Shown: positions 45,356 through 53,717 of the stretch, piece after piece
Layout: each line of letters opens with the position of its first letter
How positions within the stretch are numbered: the stretch's first letter is position 1
Source: Nocardia brasiliensis NBRC 14402
Lineage (GTDB): Bacteria > Actinomycetota > Actinomycetes > Mycobacteriales > Mycobacteriaceae
Reading direction: 5' to 3'
Assembly: GCF_000308475.2 (NCBI RefSeq)
Contig: NZ_BAFT02000081.1
Span: 1-64,000, forward strand
DNA: 64,000 bases
Program-made: the position numbers and the translations under genes
Notes under the pieces: generated by a model
What the model was told of the DNA's origin: nothing
The model's input: the letters and a program-made list of their open reading frames with translations, nothing else
The model's database searches: none

Positions 45356-45391
45356 GAGCTCGGCGGGGTGCGGCAACACCGCCGCCGAGCC
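45356..45391 (+). terminator. Terminator after the PadR gene
   Basis: A stem of GCTCGGCGG (45358-45366) with CCGCCGAGC (45382-45390), extended by GTG/CAC inside the loop, begins 12 bases after the PadR stop. No T-run. Confidence 0.55.
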
Positions 45392-45525
45392 CGATTGAAC
45401 AGTCTCGAACCGCGCTCGCATGCGCGCACCCGGCTACAAGGCTGGCAACCACAGGATAACCGGGTGCGTGGTGCACGGGTCGGTTCGGGGATTCGACAAT
45501 CCGCGACACAATCCTGGAGACACCC

Positions 45526-46731
45526 ATGTCCGAAACACGAACCGCACTGGTCATCGGCGGCGGCATCGCCGGACCGGTCACCGCGACCGCGCTGCGCAAG
45601 GCCGGCATCGACGCCCGCGTCTACGAGGCCTATCCCGGCCCGTCCTACAACATCGGCAGCGGCCTCGCGCTCGCACCGAACGGCATTGCCGCACTGGACA
45701 TCATCGGTGCGGGCGAGGCCGTCCGCGCCATCGCCTACCCCGTGACCGGGCAGAGCCTCTCGGTCGGCGGCAAGCTCTACACCGTGCCGGGGATTCCCGG
45801 TATGGCGTTGCACGTGGTTGACCGCAGCGAGTTGCACCGCGTGCTGCACGATCACGCGGTCGAAGCGGGCGTTCCGTTCGAATACAACAAACGTCTGGTC
45901 GACGTGGTCGAGAACGAGTCCGGCATCACGGCCCGCTTCACCGACGGCAGCACCGCCACCGCCGATGTGCTGATCGGCGCGGACGGCATCCGCTCGACGG
46001 TGCGCGGGTTGATCGATCCGAACGCGCCCGGGCCGGACTACACCGGCATGCTCGGGTTCGGCGCGATCACCGAGTGCAGCGCCGACATCGCACCCGACAC
46101 GATGACCTTCGCGTTCGGCAAGCGGGCCTACTACCTGTACGGAAAGACACCGGACGGTCGTGTGATGTGGGGCGTCAATCTGCCGAGCAAGCAGTACATG
46201 TCGCTCACCGAGGCACGTGCGCTGCCTGCGGCGCACTGGCTGGGCATCCTGCGCGACGTCTACGGCGACGACACGCCCGGCGGTGAACTCGCGCGCAACA
46301 CGACCGAGGAACAGTTGGAGATCACCGGGGCGCTGCACATCATGCCGCCGGTGCCGCACTGGTCGCGGGGTCGCATGGTGCTGGTCGGCGATTCGGTGCA
46401 CGCGCCGTCCAACAGCTCGGGGCAGGGCGCGTCGCTGGCCATCGAGAGCGCGGTGCAGCTGGCTCGTTGCCTGCGTGACTTGCCAACGCCCAGAGCCGCT
46501 TTCGTCGCGTACGAGGAATTGCGCCGGGAGCGCGTCGAGCGGATCACGGCCGCCGCGGCGAAGATCAACCACAGCAAGACGCCGGGGCCGGTGGGGCGCA
46601 AGATCATGAACCTGCTCATGCCGATCATGGTCAAGACCGTGATGAACCCGGAGAAGACCCAGGGCCTGAACTTCCGGTACCGGATCGACTGGGACGCGCC
46701 GGTGCCGCGGGAACTCGCCCCCGCGGCCTGA
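45526..46731 (+). CDS. FAD-dependent class A monooxygenase (TetX/UbiH-like fold)
   Basis: A 401-aa flavoprotein hydroxylase. N-terminal dinucleotide fold (VIGGGIAGPVTATAL), the DG motif GADGIRSTVRG and the GD motif LVGDSVHAPSNSSGQGAS are intact. The length is like TetX-type enzymes and shorter than rifampicin monooxygenase. Substrate unknown; the nearby efflux pump and PadR repressor make a xenobiotic or antibiotic plausible. GGAG lies 6 bases before the ATG. Confidence 0.88.
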   Translation: MSETRTALVIGGGIAGPVTATALRKAGIDARVYEAYPGPSYNIGSGLALAPNGIAALDIIGAGEAVRAIAYPVTGQSLSVGGKLYTVPGIPGMALHVVDRSELHRVLHDHAVEAGVPFEYNKRLVDVVENESGITARFTDGSTATADVLIGADGIRSTVRGLIDPNAPGPDYTGMLGFGAITECSADIAPDTMTFAFGKRAYYLYGKTPDGRVMWGVNLPSKQYMSLTEARALPAAHWLGILRDVYGDDTPGGELARNTTEEQLEITGALHIMPPVPHWSRGRMVLVGDSVHAPSNSSGQGASLAIESAVQLARCLRDLPTPRAAFVAYEELRRERVERITAAAAKINHSKTPGPVGRKIMNLLMPIMVKTVMNPEKTQGLNFRYRIDWDAPVPRELAPAA

Positions 46732-46798
46732 TCGGTTCGAACCGCGCGGGCTGATGGTCCGTACCCTGGGAAGCCACCGAAACGACCCTGGGGGACCT

Positions 46799-47566
46799 GT
46801 GCAACCTGACCATCAGCCCGCATTACACCTGGCCGGCCTGTGTAAACGCTTCGGCGGTCCCTGGGTGGTCGACAACGTGAGTCTCGTGGTGCCGCCCGGT
46901 TCGTTCTTCGGCCTGGTCGGCCCCAACGGGGCGGGCAAGACGACGACGCTGTCGATGGCCTGCGGGCTGTTGCGGCCCGACGGCGGGCGGGCCGAGATCT
47001 TCGGGGCCGACGTCTGGGGCGACCCGGTGCGGGCGAAAACCCTGGCCGGTGTGCTGCCGGACGGGCTCGCGCTGCCCGAACGGCTCACCGGGCGCGAATT
47101 GCTCACCTACACCGGCCTTTTGCGCGGCATGCCGGAGCGCATTGTCGCCGAGCGCGCCGACGAACTGCTCTCGGTGTTCGAATTGACCGGCGCCGAAGGC
47201 ACTCTCGTCGTCGACTACTCCGCGGGCATGCGCAAGAAGATCGGGCTGGCCACCGCGCTGCTGCACGGACCGAAACTCCTGGTGCTCGACGAGCCGTTCG
47301 AAGCGGTGGATCCGGTGTCGGCGAGCACGATTCGCACGATCCTGCAACGCTTCGTCGGGGCGGGCGGCTCGGTGGTGCTGTCGAGTCATGTGATGGCGCT
47401 GGTGGAGAACATGTGTGACCGCGTCGCGGTGATCACCGGGGGACGGGTGGTCGCCGCGGGCACGCTGGACGAGGTGCGCGGCCAGAATACGCTGGAAGAG
47501 ACCTTTGTTCGGCTGGTCGGCGGCCGGGTCGGGGGAGGGGACGGGCTGTCGTGGCTGGCGTCCTGA
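46799..47566 (+). CDS. ABC transporter ATP-binding protein
   Basis: A 255-aa ATPase: Walker A GPNGAGKTTT, signature YSAGMRKKIG (variant of LSGGQ), Walker B LLVLDEP and a late SSH switch. The signature resembles drug or bacteriocin exporters of the CcmA type. GTG start with GGGGGA upstream; a frame extension from 46754 is rejected. It overlaps the following membrane gene by 16 bases, so the two form one transporter. Confidence 0.88.
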   Translation: MQPDHQPALHLAGLCKRFGGPWVVDNVSLVVPPGSFFGLVGPNGAGKTTTLSMACGLLRPDGGRAEIFGADVWGDPVRAKTLAGVLPDGLALPERLTGRELLTYTGLLRGMPERIVAERADELLSVFELTGAEGTLVVDYSAGMRKKIGLATALLHGPKLLVLDEPFEAVDPVSASTIRTILQRFVGAGGSVVLSSHVMALVENMCDRVAVITGGRVVAAGTLDEVRGQNTLEETFVRLVGGRVGGGDGLSWLAS

Positions 47567-49116
47567 TCCGGCTGCGGCTGCTGCTCACCAAGCGTTCGCT
47601 GAGCAACGGCTGGCAGGGTGTCACCTTCGTCATCGGCATCGTGATCGGGCTCTGCTTCGCGATCATCACCGCGGCCCTGATCGGATTCGCGGTCCGCGAT
47701 GGCGAGATCGAACGCGGGATAACCATCGCGGCAACGCTTTTCGGAATATGGACGCTCGGGTGGCTGTGCGGGCCGGTGCTGTTCGGCAGCAGCGACGAGA
47801 CGGTGCAACCGGAGCACCTGCGCCTGCTGCCACTCAGTCATCGGCAGCTGGCCACCGGCTTGCTCGCCGCCGCGTTCGCCGGGCCCGCGCCGGTGCTGAA
47901 CCTCGTCGCGTTCGGCGGCCTCGTGCTGCTCGCGGCCCGTTCGGGAGCTGCGGCGACGGTGGTCGCGGTGTTCGGGGTAGTGCTGCAGCTCGTGTTCGTC
48001 GTGCTGCTGTCCCGGGTGGTGCTCGCCTGGGTCGGGGCCGCGATGCGGTCCCGGCGCGGTAAAGACCTCGGCGTGCTCGTCGCGGGGCTGCTCGGGCTGG
48101 CCTACTACCCGATGAGCTGGCTGCTGTCCCATGTCGGTGCGCTGCGCGACGTGCCGCCCGCGGTGGCCGACACGGTGCGCCTGCTTCCGTCGGGCTGGGC
48201 CGCCGTCGCGGTCGAGGGTGCGGCCCAAGGGAATTGGGTGCTCGCCGTGCTGCCGTTGCTCGGCCTCGTACTGGTCTCGCTCGGCCTGTGGCAGGCGTGG
48301 TCGGTGCTGCTCGCGCGGCGGCTCGCCGCGCCGATGAACTCGGTCGCCGGGTCGGCGGGCGGCGGGCTGCTCGGCCGGGTTCGTCAGGGCGGACCCGTCG
48401 GCGCGGTGCTCGTGAAGGAACTGCGCGCCTGGTCCCGCGACAGTCGGCGGCGCGCCACGCTGCTGCCGGTGCTGGTGGTCGGCGTCCTGATGCCGGTGTT
48501 TCCCGCGGTGCAGGGCAGCGGTGCCGGCGGCGTACCGTTCGCCGGCGTCACCTCGGCCGCGTTCGCCGCGCTGGCCGGCGCCAACCTCTACGGCTACGAC
48601 GGCACCGCGCTGTGGCAGACCCTGATCACGCCCGGCGCGGTGCGGGCCGACGTGCGCGGCAGGTTGCTCGCGCTGCTCGTCGTGATCGGCGTGCCCACGT
48701 TGCTGCTGGCCCTCGTCCTGCCGGGCGCCCTCGGACGTTGGGGCGTCTATCCGTGGGTGCTGTCGCTGTACGCGGCCGCGCTCGGTGTCGGCGTCTGCTC
48801 GGCCCTCGTCCTGTCCGTGCTCGCGCCGTATCCGCTGCCGCCCCGGACGGGTAACCCGTTCTCCGGCTCGGGCAATCCCGGTTGCGCCAAGATGCTCGTC
48901 CAAATGGCCATGATCTTCGGCCAGTTCGTCGCACTGCTGCCGGTGCTGGCCGTCCTGGTCATCGGGTATCTGACCGAGTGGAAACCGGTGGAATGGCTGG
49001 CGGTCCCCGTCGGCATCGCGACCGGCCTGGCCGCGATCTTCTTCGGCGCCCGTATCGCCGAGCAGCGCCTGACCACCCGCGGTCCTGAGCTGCTCACCAC
49101 GCTCCGCCCCCGCTGA
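47551..49116 (+). CDS. ABC transporter membrane protein
   Basis: A 521-aa protein with about 12 hydrophobic segments and two similar halves; polar stretches SSDETVQPEHLRLLPLSHR and VLVKELRAWSRDSRRRATLL resemble large exporter permeases of actinobacteria whose ATPase is encoded upstream. GTG start lies inside the ATPase gene. Substrate unknown. Confidence 0.8.
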   Translation: MAGVLIRLRLLLTKRSLSNGWQGVTFVIGIVIGLCFAIITAALIGFAVRDGEIERGITIAATLFGIWTLGWLCGPVLFGSSDETVQPEHLRLLPLSHRQLATGLLAAAFAGPAPVLNLVAFGGLVLLAARSGAAATVVAVFGVVLQLVFVVLLSRVVLAWVGAAMRSRRGKDLGVLVAGLLGLAYYPMSWLLSHVGALRDVPPAVADTVRLLPSGWAAVAVEGAAQGNWVLAVLPLLGLVLVSLGLWQAWSVLLARRLAAPMNSVAGSAGGGLLGRVRQGGPVGAVLVKELRAWSRDSRRRATLLPVLVVGVLMPVFPAVQGSGAGGVPFAGVTSAAFAALAGANLYGYDGTALWQTLITPGAVRADVRGRLLALLVVIGVPTLLLALVLPGALGRWGVYPWVLSLYAAALGVGVCSALVLSVLAPYPLPPRTGNPFSGSGNPGCAKMLVQMAMIFGQFVALLPVLAVLVIGYLTEWKPVEWLAVPVGIATGLAAIFFGARIAEQRLTTRGPELLTTLRPR

Positions 49117-49190
49117 CGCGCCACTTCTGTGTCCCCGCACGCTCGGGCGGGACAATGCGGCGCACATCGGCCCGGCAATAGACTGGCCGG

Positions 49191-50111
49191 GTGAGCGATA
49201 GGGATCCCGATGGCAACCTGGATCTGAATCAGCTCCGCACGTTCCTCGCGGTGCATCGGGCGGGTTCGATCACCGCGGGCGCGCGGCTGGTGGGGTTGTC
49301 GCAGCCGACCGTGACAGCGCAGTTGCAGGCGCTGGAGAAGCGGCTGGGTCAGCAGCTGTTCGAGCGTTTACCGCGGGGTGTCGCGCCGACCGCGGCGGCC
49401 GCCGAACTGGCCGCGCGCATCGCCGAGCCGATGGACGCGCTGACGGCCGCCGCCGGGCCCGCCGATCCCGCGGCATCCGTGCCGCAGCCCCCGGTCCGGC
49501 TGGCCGGACCGGCGGAAATGCTTGCGGTGCAGGCTCTTCCGACGTTGGCGCCGCTGGTCCAGCGCGGTGTCCGGCTGACCGTGACCGCCGGACTCTCCGA
49601 GGAGCTGCTGACGGGACTACGGGCCGGGCACCACGACCTGGTGGTCTCGACGGTCCGCCCGCGGGGGCGCACCGTCCTCGCCGAACCGTTGATCGACGAG
49701 GAATTCCTCCTGGTCGCCGCCCCGGCGCTGGCCGCGCGCATCGATCTCGACCGGCTGCGCACGGACGGCCCGGCCGCGCTGTCCGGTCTGCCGTTGGTCA
49801 GCTATGCCGCCGATCTGCCGATCCTGCGCCGCTATTGGCGGCACGTCTTCGGCCTCCGCCTGACCACCGCGGCGGCGGTCGTCGTCGCCGATCTGCGTGC
49901 CGTCGCCGCCGCGGTCGCGGCGGGTGCGGGCATCAGCGTGCTGCCCCGTTATCTCTGTGCGCCACAACTGCGTTCAGGAGCCCTGGTCCCGCTCCTGGAG
50001 CCGTCGGACCCGCCGATCAACACCGGCTTCCTCGTCCGGCGGCCCGGCACCACCCTGCCCCACGTCGAGCTGGTGCACACCCACCTCCGTCGCGCGGCCC
50101 GCACGTGGTGA
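49191..50111 (+). CDS. LysR-family regulator
   Basis: A 306-aa LysR protein: HTH GSITAGARLVGLSQPTVTAQ (about 25-44), then a two-lobed effector domain. The GTG follows TAGACT (49179-49184) by 6 bases: leaderless. There is no divergent partner; the target gene is unclear. It converges on the XRE gene with an 11-base gap. Confidence 0.87.
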   Translation: MSDRDPDGNLDLNQLRTFLAVHRAGSITAGARLVGLSQPTVTAQLQALEKRLGQQLFERLPRGVAPTAAAAELAARIAEPMDALTAAAGPADPAASVPQPPVRLAGPAEMLAVQALPTLAPLVQRGVRLTVTAGLSEELLTGLRAGHHDLVVSTVRPRGRTVLAEPLIDEEFLLVAAPALAARIDLDRLRTDGPAALSGLPLVSYAADLPILRRYWRHVFGLRLTTAAAVVVADLRAVAAAVAAGAGISVLPRYLCAPQLRSGALVPLLEPSDPPINTGFLVRRPGTTLPHVELVHTHLRRAARTW

Positions 50112-50122
50112 CCGCGCGGCGC

Positions 50123-50926
50123 TCAGCGCGGTCCGTACTCCTGGGCCGCGCGCTTGCGCAGGATCTGCGCCGTCTGTTCGTCGGCGGGGAGGAAGGCCTC
50201 CAGGTGTAGTTCGGCCAGGGTGATGTCCGTGGCCGTGGCGAACGAGGTCAGCGTGGTGATGAGCCGTAGCTCGCCGTCGGGGCTGCGCAGCCGCAGCGGG
50301 ACCGCGAAGCCGAGGTGGTCGGGGCCCGGTTCGGCCTGCGGGAGATAGCCTTCCAGCTCTTGGATGAGTTCTTCGAGAGCCGGGTCGGGGCTGCGGGCGA
50401 GACGGCCGTTCAGCGCCTCGGTCACGTGTTTGCCCCACTCGGGCAGGTTCACCACGCGTCGCGCGAGCCCGTCGGGATGCAGCGCGAGCCGGAGCACGTT
50501 GACCGGCGGTTCGAGCAGTTCGGCCGCCGCGCCCTCGGTGAGCACGGCGAACGCGTCGTTGGCCGCGAGCAGGATGCCGTGCGGGCGCACCACCAGTGCG
50601 GGATAGGGTCGATGGCCGTCCAGGATCGTTGTCAGTGCCTCGCGAACCGGACCCAATTCCGGTGTGTCGAGCGCGGATTCGGGAAAGGCGGGTGCGTACC
50701 CGGCGGCGAGGAGCAGCGCGTTGCGTTCCCGCAGCGACAATTCCAGCGATTCGGCCAGCCGCACCACCATGGTGCGTCCCGGTCGCGACCGCCCCTGTTC
50801 CAGGAAGCTCAGGTGCCGCTGCGTGGTGTCCGCCCGGATCGCCAGGTCCAGCTGGCTGACCCGGCGCAGGGTCCGCCAATGCTTCAGCTGCCGGGCGAAT
50901 CCCGGCGTCTCGATCGCCGTTGTCAT
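50123..50926 (-). CDS. XRE regulator with MmyB-like ligand domain
   Basis: A 267-aa protein: HTH (RRVSQLDLAIRADTTQRHLSFLEQGRSRPG, here cited by position 27-56) and a C-terminal PAS-like MmyB domain (VRPHGILLAANDAF, LRLALHPDGLARRVVN, GFAVPLRLRSPDGELRLITT). Such regulators in actinobacteria often control an adjacent oxidoreductase, sometimes in response to fatty acids. Here the divergent NTF2-like and MDR genes are the likely targets, with a palindrome between them. The ATG at 50926 starts directly before the HTH; the longer frame is antisense. Confidence 0.88.
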   Translation of the reverse strand: MTTAIETPGFARQLKHWRTLRRVSQLDLAIRADTTQRHLSFLEQGRSRPGRTMVVRLAESLELSLRERNALLLAAGYAPAFPESALDTPELGPVREALTTILDGHRPYPALVVRPHGILLAANDAFAVLTEGAAAELLEPPVNVLRLALHPDGLARRVVNLPEWGKHVTEALNGRLARSPDPALEELIQELEGYLPQAEPGPDHLGFAVPLRLRSPDGELRLITTLTSFATATDITLAELHLEAFLPADEQTAQILRKRAAQEYGPR

Positions 50927-51005
50927 GTGTTCAGTCTGGTCTGCGCCCTGCGGGACCGCGATTCCGCGGAGGGTATGACGCGAGCACCTGAGCGAGGATT
51001 CGGCT

Positions 51006-51021
51006 ATTCCCTGCCGGGAAT
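51006..51021. promoter_or_regulatory. Palindrome between XRE and NTF2-like genes
   Basis: ATTCCC-TGCC-GGGAAT, perfect 6-bp arms with a 4-base spacer, 36 bases before the NTF2-like start and 80 bases before the XRE start. Candidate operator for the XRE protein. Confidence 0.45.
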
Positions 51022-51056
51022 CGCGCGGTATCGCCGTGACGGCAAAACTCGGTGCC

Positions 51057-51503
51057 ATGAGCAAGCAGATGACCGAAAAAGAACTGGCTGACTTCTCCGA
51101 GCAGTTCGCCGCACTGTGGAACGAGTCGGACCCCGAGGCCCGGGAGCGGCGCATCCGGGAATTCTTCGCGCCCACCGGAGTCCAGGTGCTGGTCGATCCG
51201 CCGGTGGAGCTGCGCGAGCAGGTGGAGCGGTTGCAGTTCGCGCTGCCCGCGCTGGAGGTGCGCGGCTATGCGGCGCTGTCGCGCCGGGTGACTCGGGCCT
51301 ACGAGCTGTTCATCGCGTCCGGTGACTACGAGTTCGCGGTGCCGGCACCGGCGATCCCGTTGCCCGCCGGGCTGATCGGCGTCAGCTGGGTGATGATGGC
51401 GAAGGCGGACGGCGCGATCGCGGGCGGCGGCTTCGATGTGATCGGTCTGGACACCGACGGCCGGATCCTGACCGACCACCAGTTCATCGAGGGCGTGCGA
51501 TGA
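51057..51503 (+). CDS. NTF2-like/SnoaL-type small protein
   Basis: A 148-aa alpha+beta cone-fold protein (LADFSEQFAALWNESDPEARERRIREFF, cited as residues 11-38, then VQVLVDPP and a VPAPAIPLPAGLIGVSWVMMAKADG beta section). SnoaL-like proteins act as small isomerases or ligand-binding partners. The ATG at 51057 is preferred; an ATG four codons later is possible. Its stop overlaps the next start (ATGA). Confidence 0.7.
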   Translation: MSKQMTEKELADFSEQFAALWNESDPEARERRIREFFAPTGVQVLVDPPVELREQVERLQFALPALEVRGYAALSRRVTRAYELFIASGDYEFAVPAPAIPLPAGLIGVSWVMMAKADGAIAGGGFDVIGLDTDGRILTDHQFIEGVR

Positions 51504-52402
51504 GCGGCACCGCCTATCGTCTGGAACCGCTGCGCGGTCTCGCCGGTGTGACCCGTGCGGCGCAGGAGATTCCGGAACCGGGGCCGGATCAGGTCGTGAT
51601 CCGGGTGCGCGCGGCCTCGATCAACCCGCTGGGTGATCGGATCACCGCGAGCTACTTCGTGCACTGGGTCGACGGCCCGCAGCGGCCGGCACTGGCCGCG
51701 GAACAGTACGGGGCGAACTTCCCCGGCCTGCTCGCCACTTATGCGGTGGTCGAGCAGGATTCGGTGGTGCACGTGCCCGCACATCTGACCGATGCAGAGG
51801 CGGCGTCGTTGACCTGCGCGGGCGTCGTCGCCTGGGCGGCGTTGACCAAGCCGGTGCCGGTCGCGCCCGACGAAACGGTGCTGACCGTAGGTAGCGGAAG
51901 CGTTGCCCTGTTCGCCGTGCAGCACGCGAAAATGCTGGGCGCACGCGTCATTTCGATCACGTCCAGCCAGGGCAAGGCCGAACGGTTGCGCAACCTCGGG
52001 GCGGACGAGGTGATCGATCGGACCGCGACGCCGGACTGGGATCAGACGGTGCGGGAGCTGACCGAGGGTGACGGCGTCGCCCACGTCGTCGATGCGGTCG
52101 GCTTGCCGACCTTGGCGAAATCCGTTCTGTCCGGCGGATACAACGCGCAGGTCACGATGATCGGTGCGATGCCGGCCGAACAGGCGCCGTCGATCGATGC
52201 GGTGTTCGGGCCGCAATACCTGTCGATCCGGCGGATCGCGGTGGGCAGTCGCACCGACTTCGAGGCGATGAACCGGGCCATCGCCGCGCATCGCCTGCGA
52301 CCGGTCATCGATCGGGTGTTCCCGTTCGACGAAGCGGTGCAGGCCTATCGCTACTTTCGCGACGGCAACCCGTTCGGCAAGGTCGTCGTCAGCATGGCCT
52401 GA
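51500..52402 (+). CDS. MDR-type NADPH:quinone oxidoreductase, short form
   Basis: A 300-aa zinc-independent medium-chain reductase. The N-terminal strand (VVIRVRAASINP), LATYAVVEQDSVVHVPAHLTDAEAASLTCAGVVAWAAL region, NADPH fold (VLTVGSGSVALFAVQHAKMLGA) and C-terminal FRDGNPFGKVVV are all recognisable. Between ASIN and GDRI about 35-45 residues that normally hold the substrate-pocket loop and the GSDGAGEV motif are absent, although the frame is intact. It may be inactive or altered. Coupled to the NTF2-like gene by ATGA. Confidence 0.82.
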   Translation: MSGTAYRLEPLRGLAGVTRAAQEIPEPGPDQVVIRVRAASINPLGDRITASYFVHWVDGPQRPALAAEQYGANFPGLLATYAVVEQDSVVHVPAHLTDAEAASLTCAGVVAWAALTKPVPVAPDETVLTVGSGSVALFAVQHAKMLGARVISITSSQGKAERLRNLGADEVIDRTATPDWDQTVRELTEGDGVAHVVDAVGLPTLAKSVLSGGYNAQVTMIGAMPAEQAPSIDAVFGPQYLSIRRIAVGSRTDFEAMNRAIAAHRLRPVIDRVFPFDEAVQAYRYFRDGNPFGKVVVSMA

Positions 52403-53134
52403 TCATGGGCAGGTGCCGAGTTCGCGTGTCATGGCGTCCTTCTCGGCCTGGGTCACCCAGAGCTGGTACGCCGCTTTGACCTGGATCTGCCTGGTCAGGT
52501 AGGCGCAGCGGTAGCTCTTGCTCGGCGGCAGCCAGCTGGCGGCGTCGGAGTCGCTCTTGGACTGGTTGGTCGGGCCGTCGACCGCCTGCAGGTTCAGCGG
52601 GTCGTTGGCCAGGTCGCGGCGGCGCTCGGCGGAAAGCTGTTGCGCGCCTTTCTGCCAGGCGTCCGAGAGGGCGATGATGTGGTCGATCTGCACGTCGTCG
52701 GAGGTCTTGGGGCCACGCACGAATTTGATCGTCTTACCGGTGTAGAGATCGTTGAGGGTGCCGGTGGCCACGACGCAGCGCTTGGTGTCTTTGAAGGTGA
52801 CGTCGATGAGATCACGCTGCAGGATGTCGTCGCGGGTGCCGCAGCCGTTGTGCCCGCCGGGCACTGACACGTCGTCGGACCAGGCGGGACCGAATTGTTC
52901 ACGGGTGTAACCGGTTTTGGGGGCACGCCCGGCGACGCGGACGGTATCGAGCAGGGCGAGCGCGTCACGGCTCGGCATACTCGCCGGTGCGTCGGCGCAG
53001 ACCTGGGCGGATCCGGTCTCGCACTGCGCGTTCGCCTTCGGCGGTTCCACCCGGTTCACGTAGTAGTAGGAGACTCCGATGAATGTCACGATCGCCAGGA
53101 CGATCAGAGCGAGTCGCTGTGCTGTGAACTTCAT
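52403..53134 (-). CDS. Secreted HNH-type nuclease (DUF1524/GmrSD C-terminal-like)
   Basis: A 243-aa protein with an N-terminal membrane anchor or signal (ALIVLAIVTFIGVSYYYV), then an HNH nuclease: His152 in QIDHIIALSDAW, NDPLNLQAVDGPTNQSKS and the SYRCAY tail are the familiar pattern of exported actinobacterial nucleases. Six cysteines support extracellular folding. AGGAAG lies 4 bases before the ATG. No immunity gene is obvious; nutrient or DNA scavenging is the usual inference. Confidence 0.88.
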   Translation of the reverse strand: MKFTAQRLALIVLAIVTFIGVSYYYVNRVEPPKANAQCETGSAQVCADAPASMPSRDALALLDTVRVAGRAPKTGYTREQFGPAWSDDVSVPGGHNGCGTRDDILQRDLIDVTFKDTKRCVVATGTLNDLYTGKTIKFVRGPKTSDDVQIDHIIALSDAWQKGAQQLSAERRRDLANDPLNLQAVDGPTNQSKSDSDAASWLPPSKSYRCAYLTRQIQVKAAYQLWVTQAEKDAMTRELGTCP

Positions 53135-53244
53135 CGAGCTTCCTAACGCCAACCACCTGAACTATAACGGCCGCCAACGTATCCGGCGGCCGAGGTGGTG
53201 TAAGTGATTGCCCTATATGACTTTCCGCACAGCGGGGCGGTTAA

Positions 53245-53452
53245 ACAGAAAAAACCACCCCCGAGTCGCCGTGCCGGCGCCGACTCGGGGGTGGCGGATC
53301 ACGAGTCACTGCGACCGCGAAGCGCGGCGGTGCGGAAGGATGTCCAGTCCCGATTCCGCACACACCGACACCACGGGGCTGATGAGGGAGGTCCCGAGGT
53401 GTCGAACCGCGCTGGGCGAGCTAGCTCGTGATGTTCAGGGGGTGTTCTACGT
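53245..53452 (-). ncRNA. Candidate small RNA of about 200 nt
   Basis: On the minus strand TTGCCA (53488-53483), 18 bases, TACTGT (53464-53459) predict a start near 53452. About 160 bases further a perfect hairpin (53294-53255) is followed by GGTTTTTTCTG, a true T-tract. No gene on the minus strand lies between, so the terminator has no protein-coding client. I see no tRNA fold and no conserved frame. The HNH gene begins downstream and would be insulated. Confidence 0.45.
53250..53294 (-). terminator. Rho-independent terminator, minus strand
   Basis: Perfect 14-bp stem (arms 53255-53268 and 53281-53294), 12-base loop, T-tract on the minus strand (complement of the A-run at 53249-53254). It is the clearest intrinsic terminator in the window. 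Confidence 0.85.
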
Positions 53453-53624
53453 ATTAGGACAGTAGGTAATGCGGATTGATCTTGGCAAGTCGCGGGCGCT
53501 GATTCGGGACTATTCTCAGGATCATTTCAGCCTGACTGTTATATCTACTGGATGTATACGGATGTACCGCGCGGTGCGCGGTTAGAGCGTCGGCGCGAAC
53601 CCGACTCGGGTGCGCTCGATCCGG

Positions 53625-53638
53625 GTGACGAGCGTCAC
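53625..53638. promoter_or_regulatory. Palindrome upstream of the dehalogenase gene
   Basis: GTGACG-AG-CGTCAC, perfect 6-bp arms, 80 bases before the dehalogenase start. Candidate operator. The rest of 53453-53717 shows an AT-richer segment (53510-53570) with GGATGTA repeated twice, no gene. Confidence 0.45.
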
Positions 53639-53717
53639 TCGAATGCCGGTCACAGCGGGCGGTGTTCGGGTGTCCAACCGGGTGAAGGCAACTCAGCCGG
53701 ACCCGAAAGGACAGCTC

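Noticed and set aside
45526..46731. Rifampicin monooxygenase (rox)
   Set aside because: The enzyme is 401 aa and lacks the extra C-terminal domain of the roughly 475-aa nocardial Rox; only a general class A monooxygenase call is supported.
46733..46744. tRNA T-loop-like GGTTCGAACC
   Set aside because: It is only a 12-bp palindrome in a 67-base gap; no acceptor stem, anticodon arm or CCA region fits around it.
53380..53450. Possible tRNA on the minus strand (GGTTCGACACC)
   Set aside because: No matching D and anticodon arms or 7-bp acceptor stem can be drawn around it.
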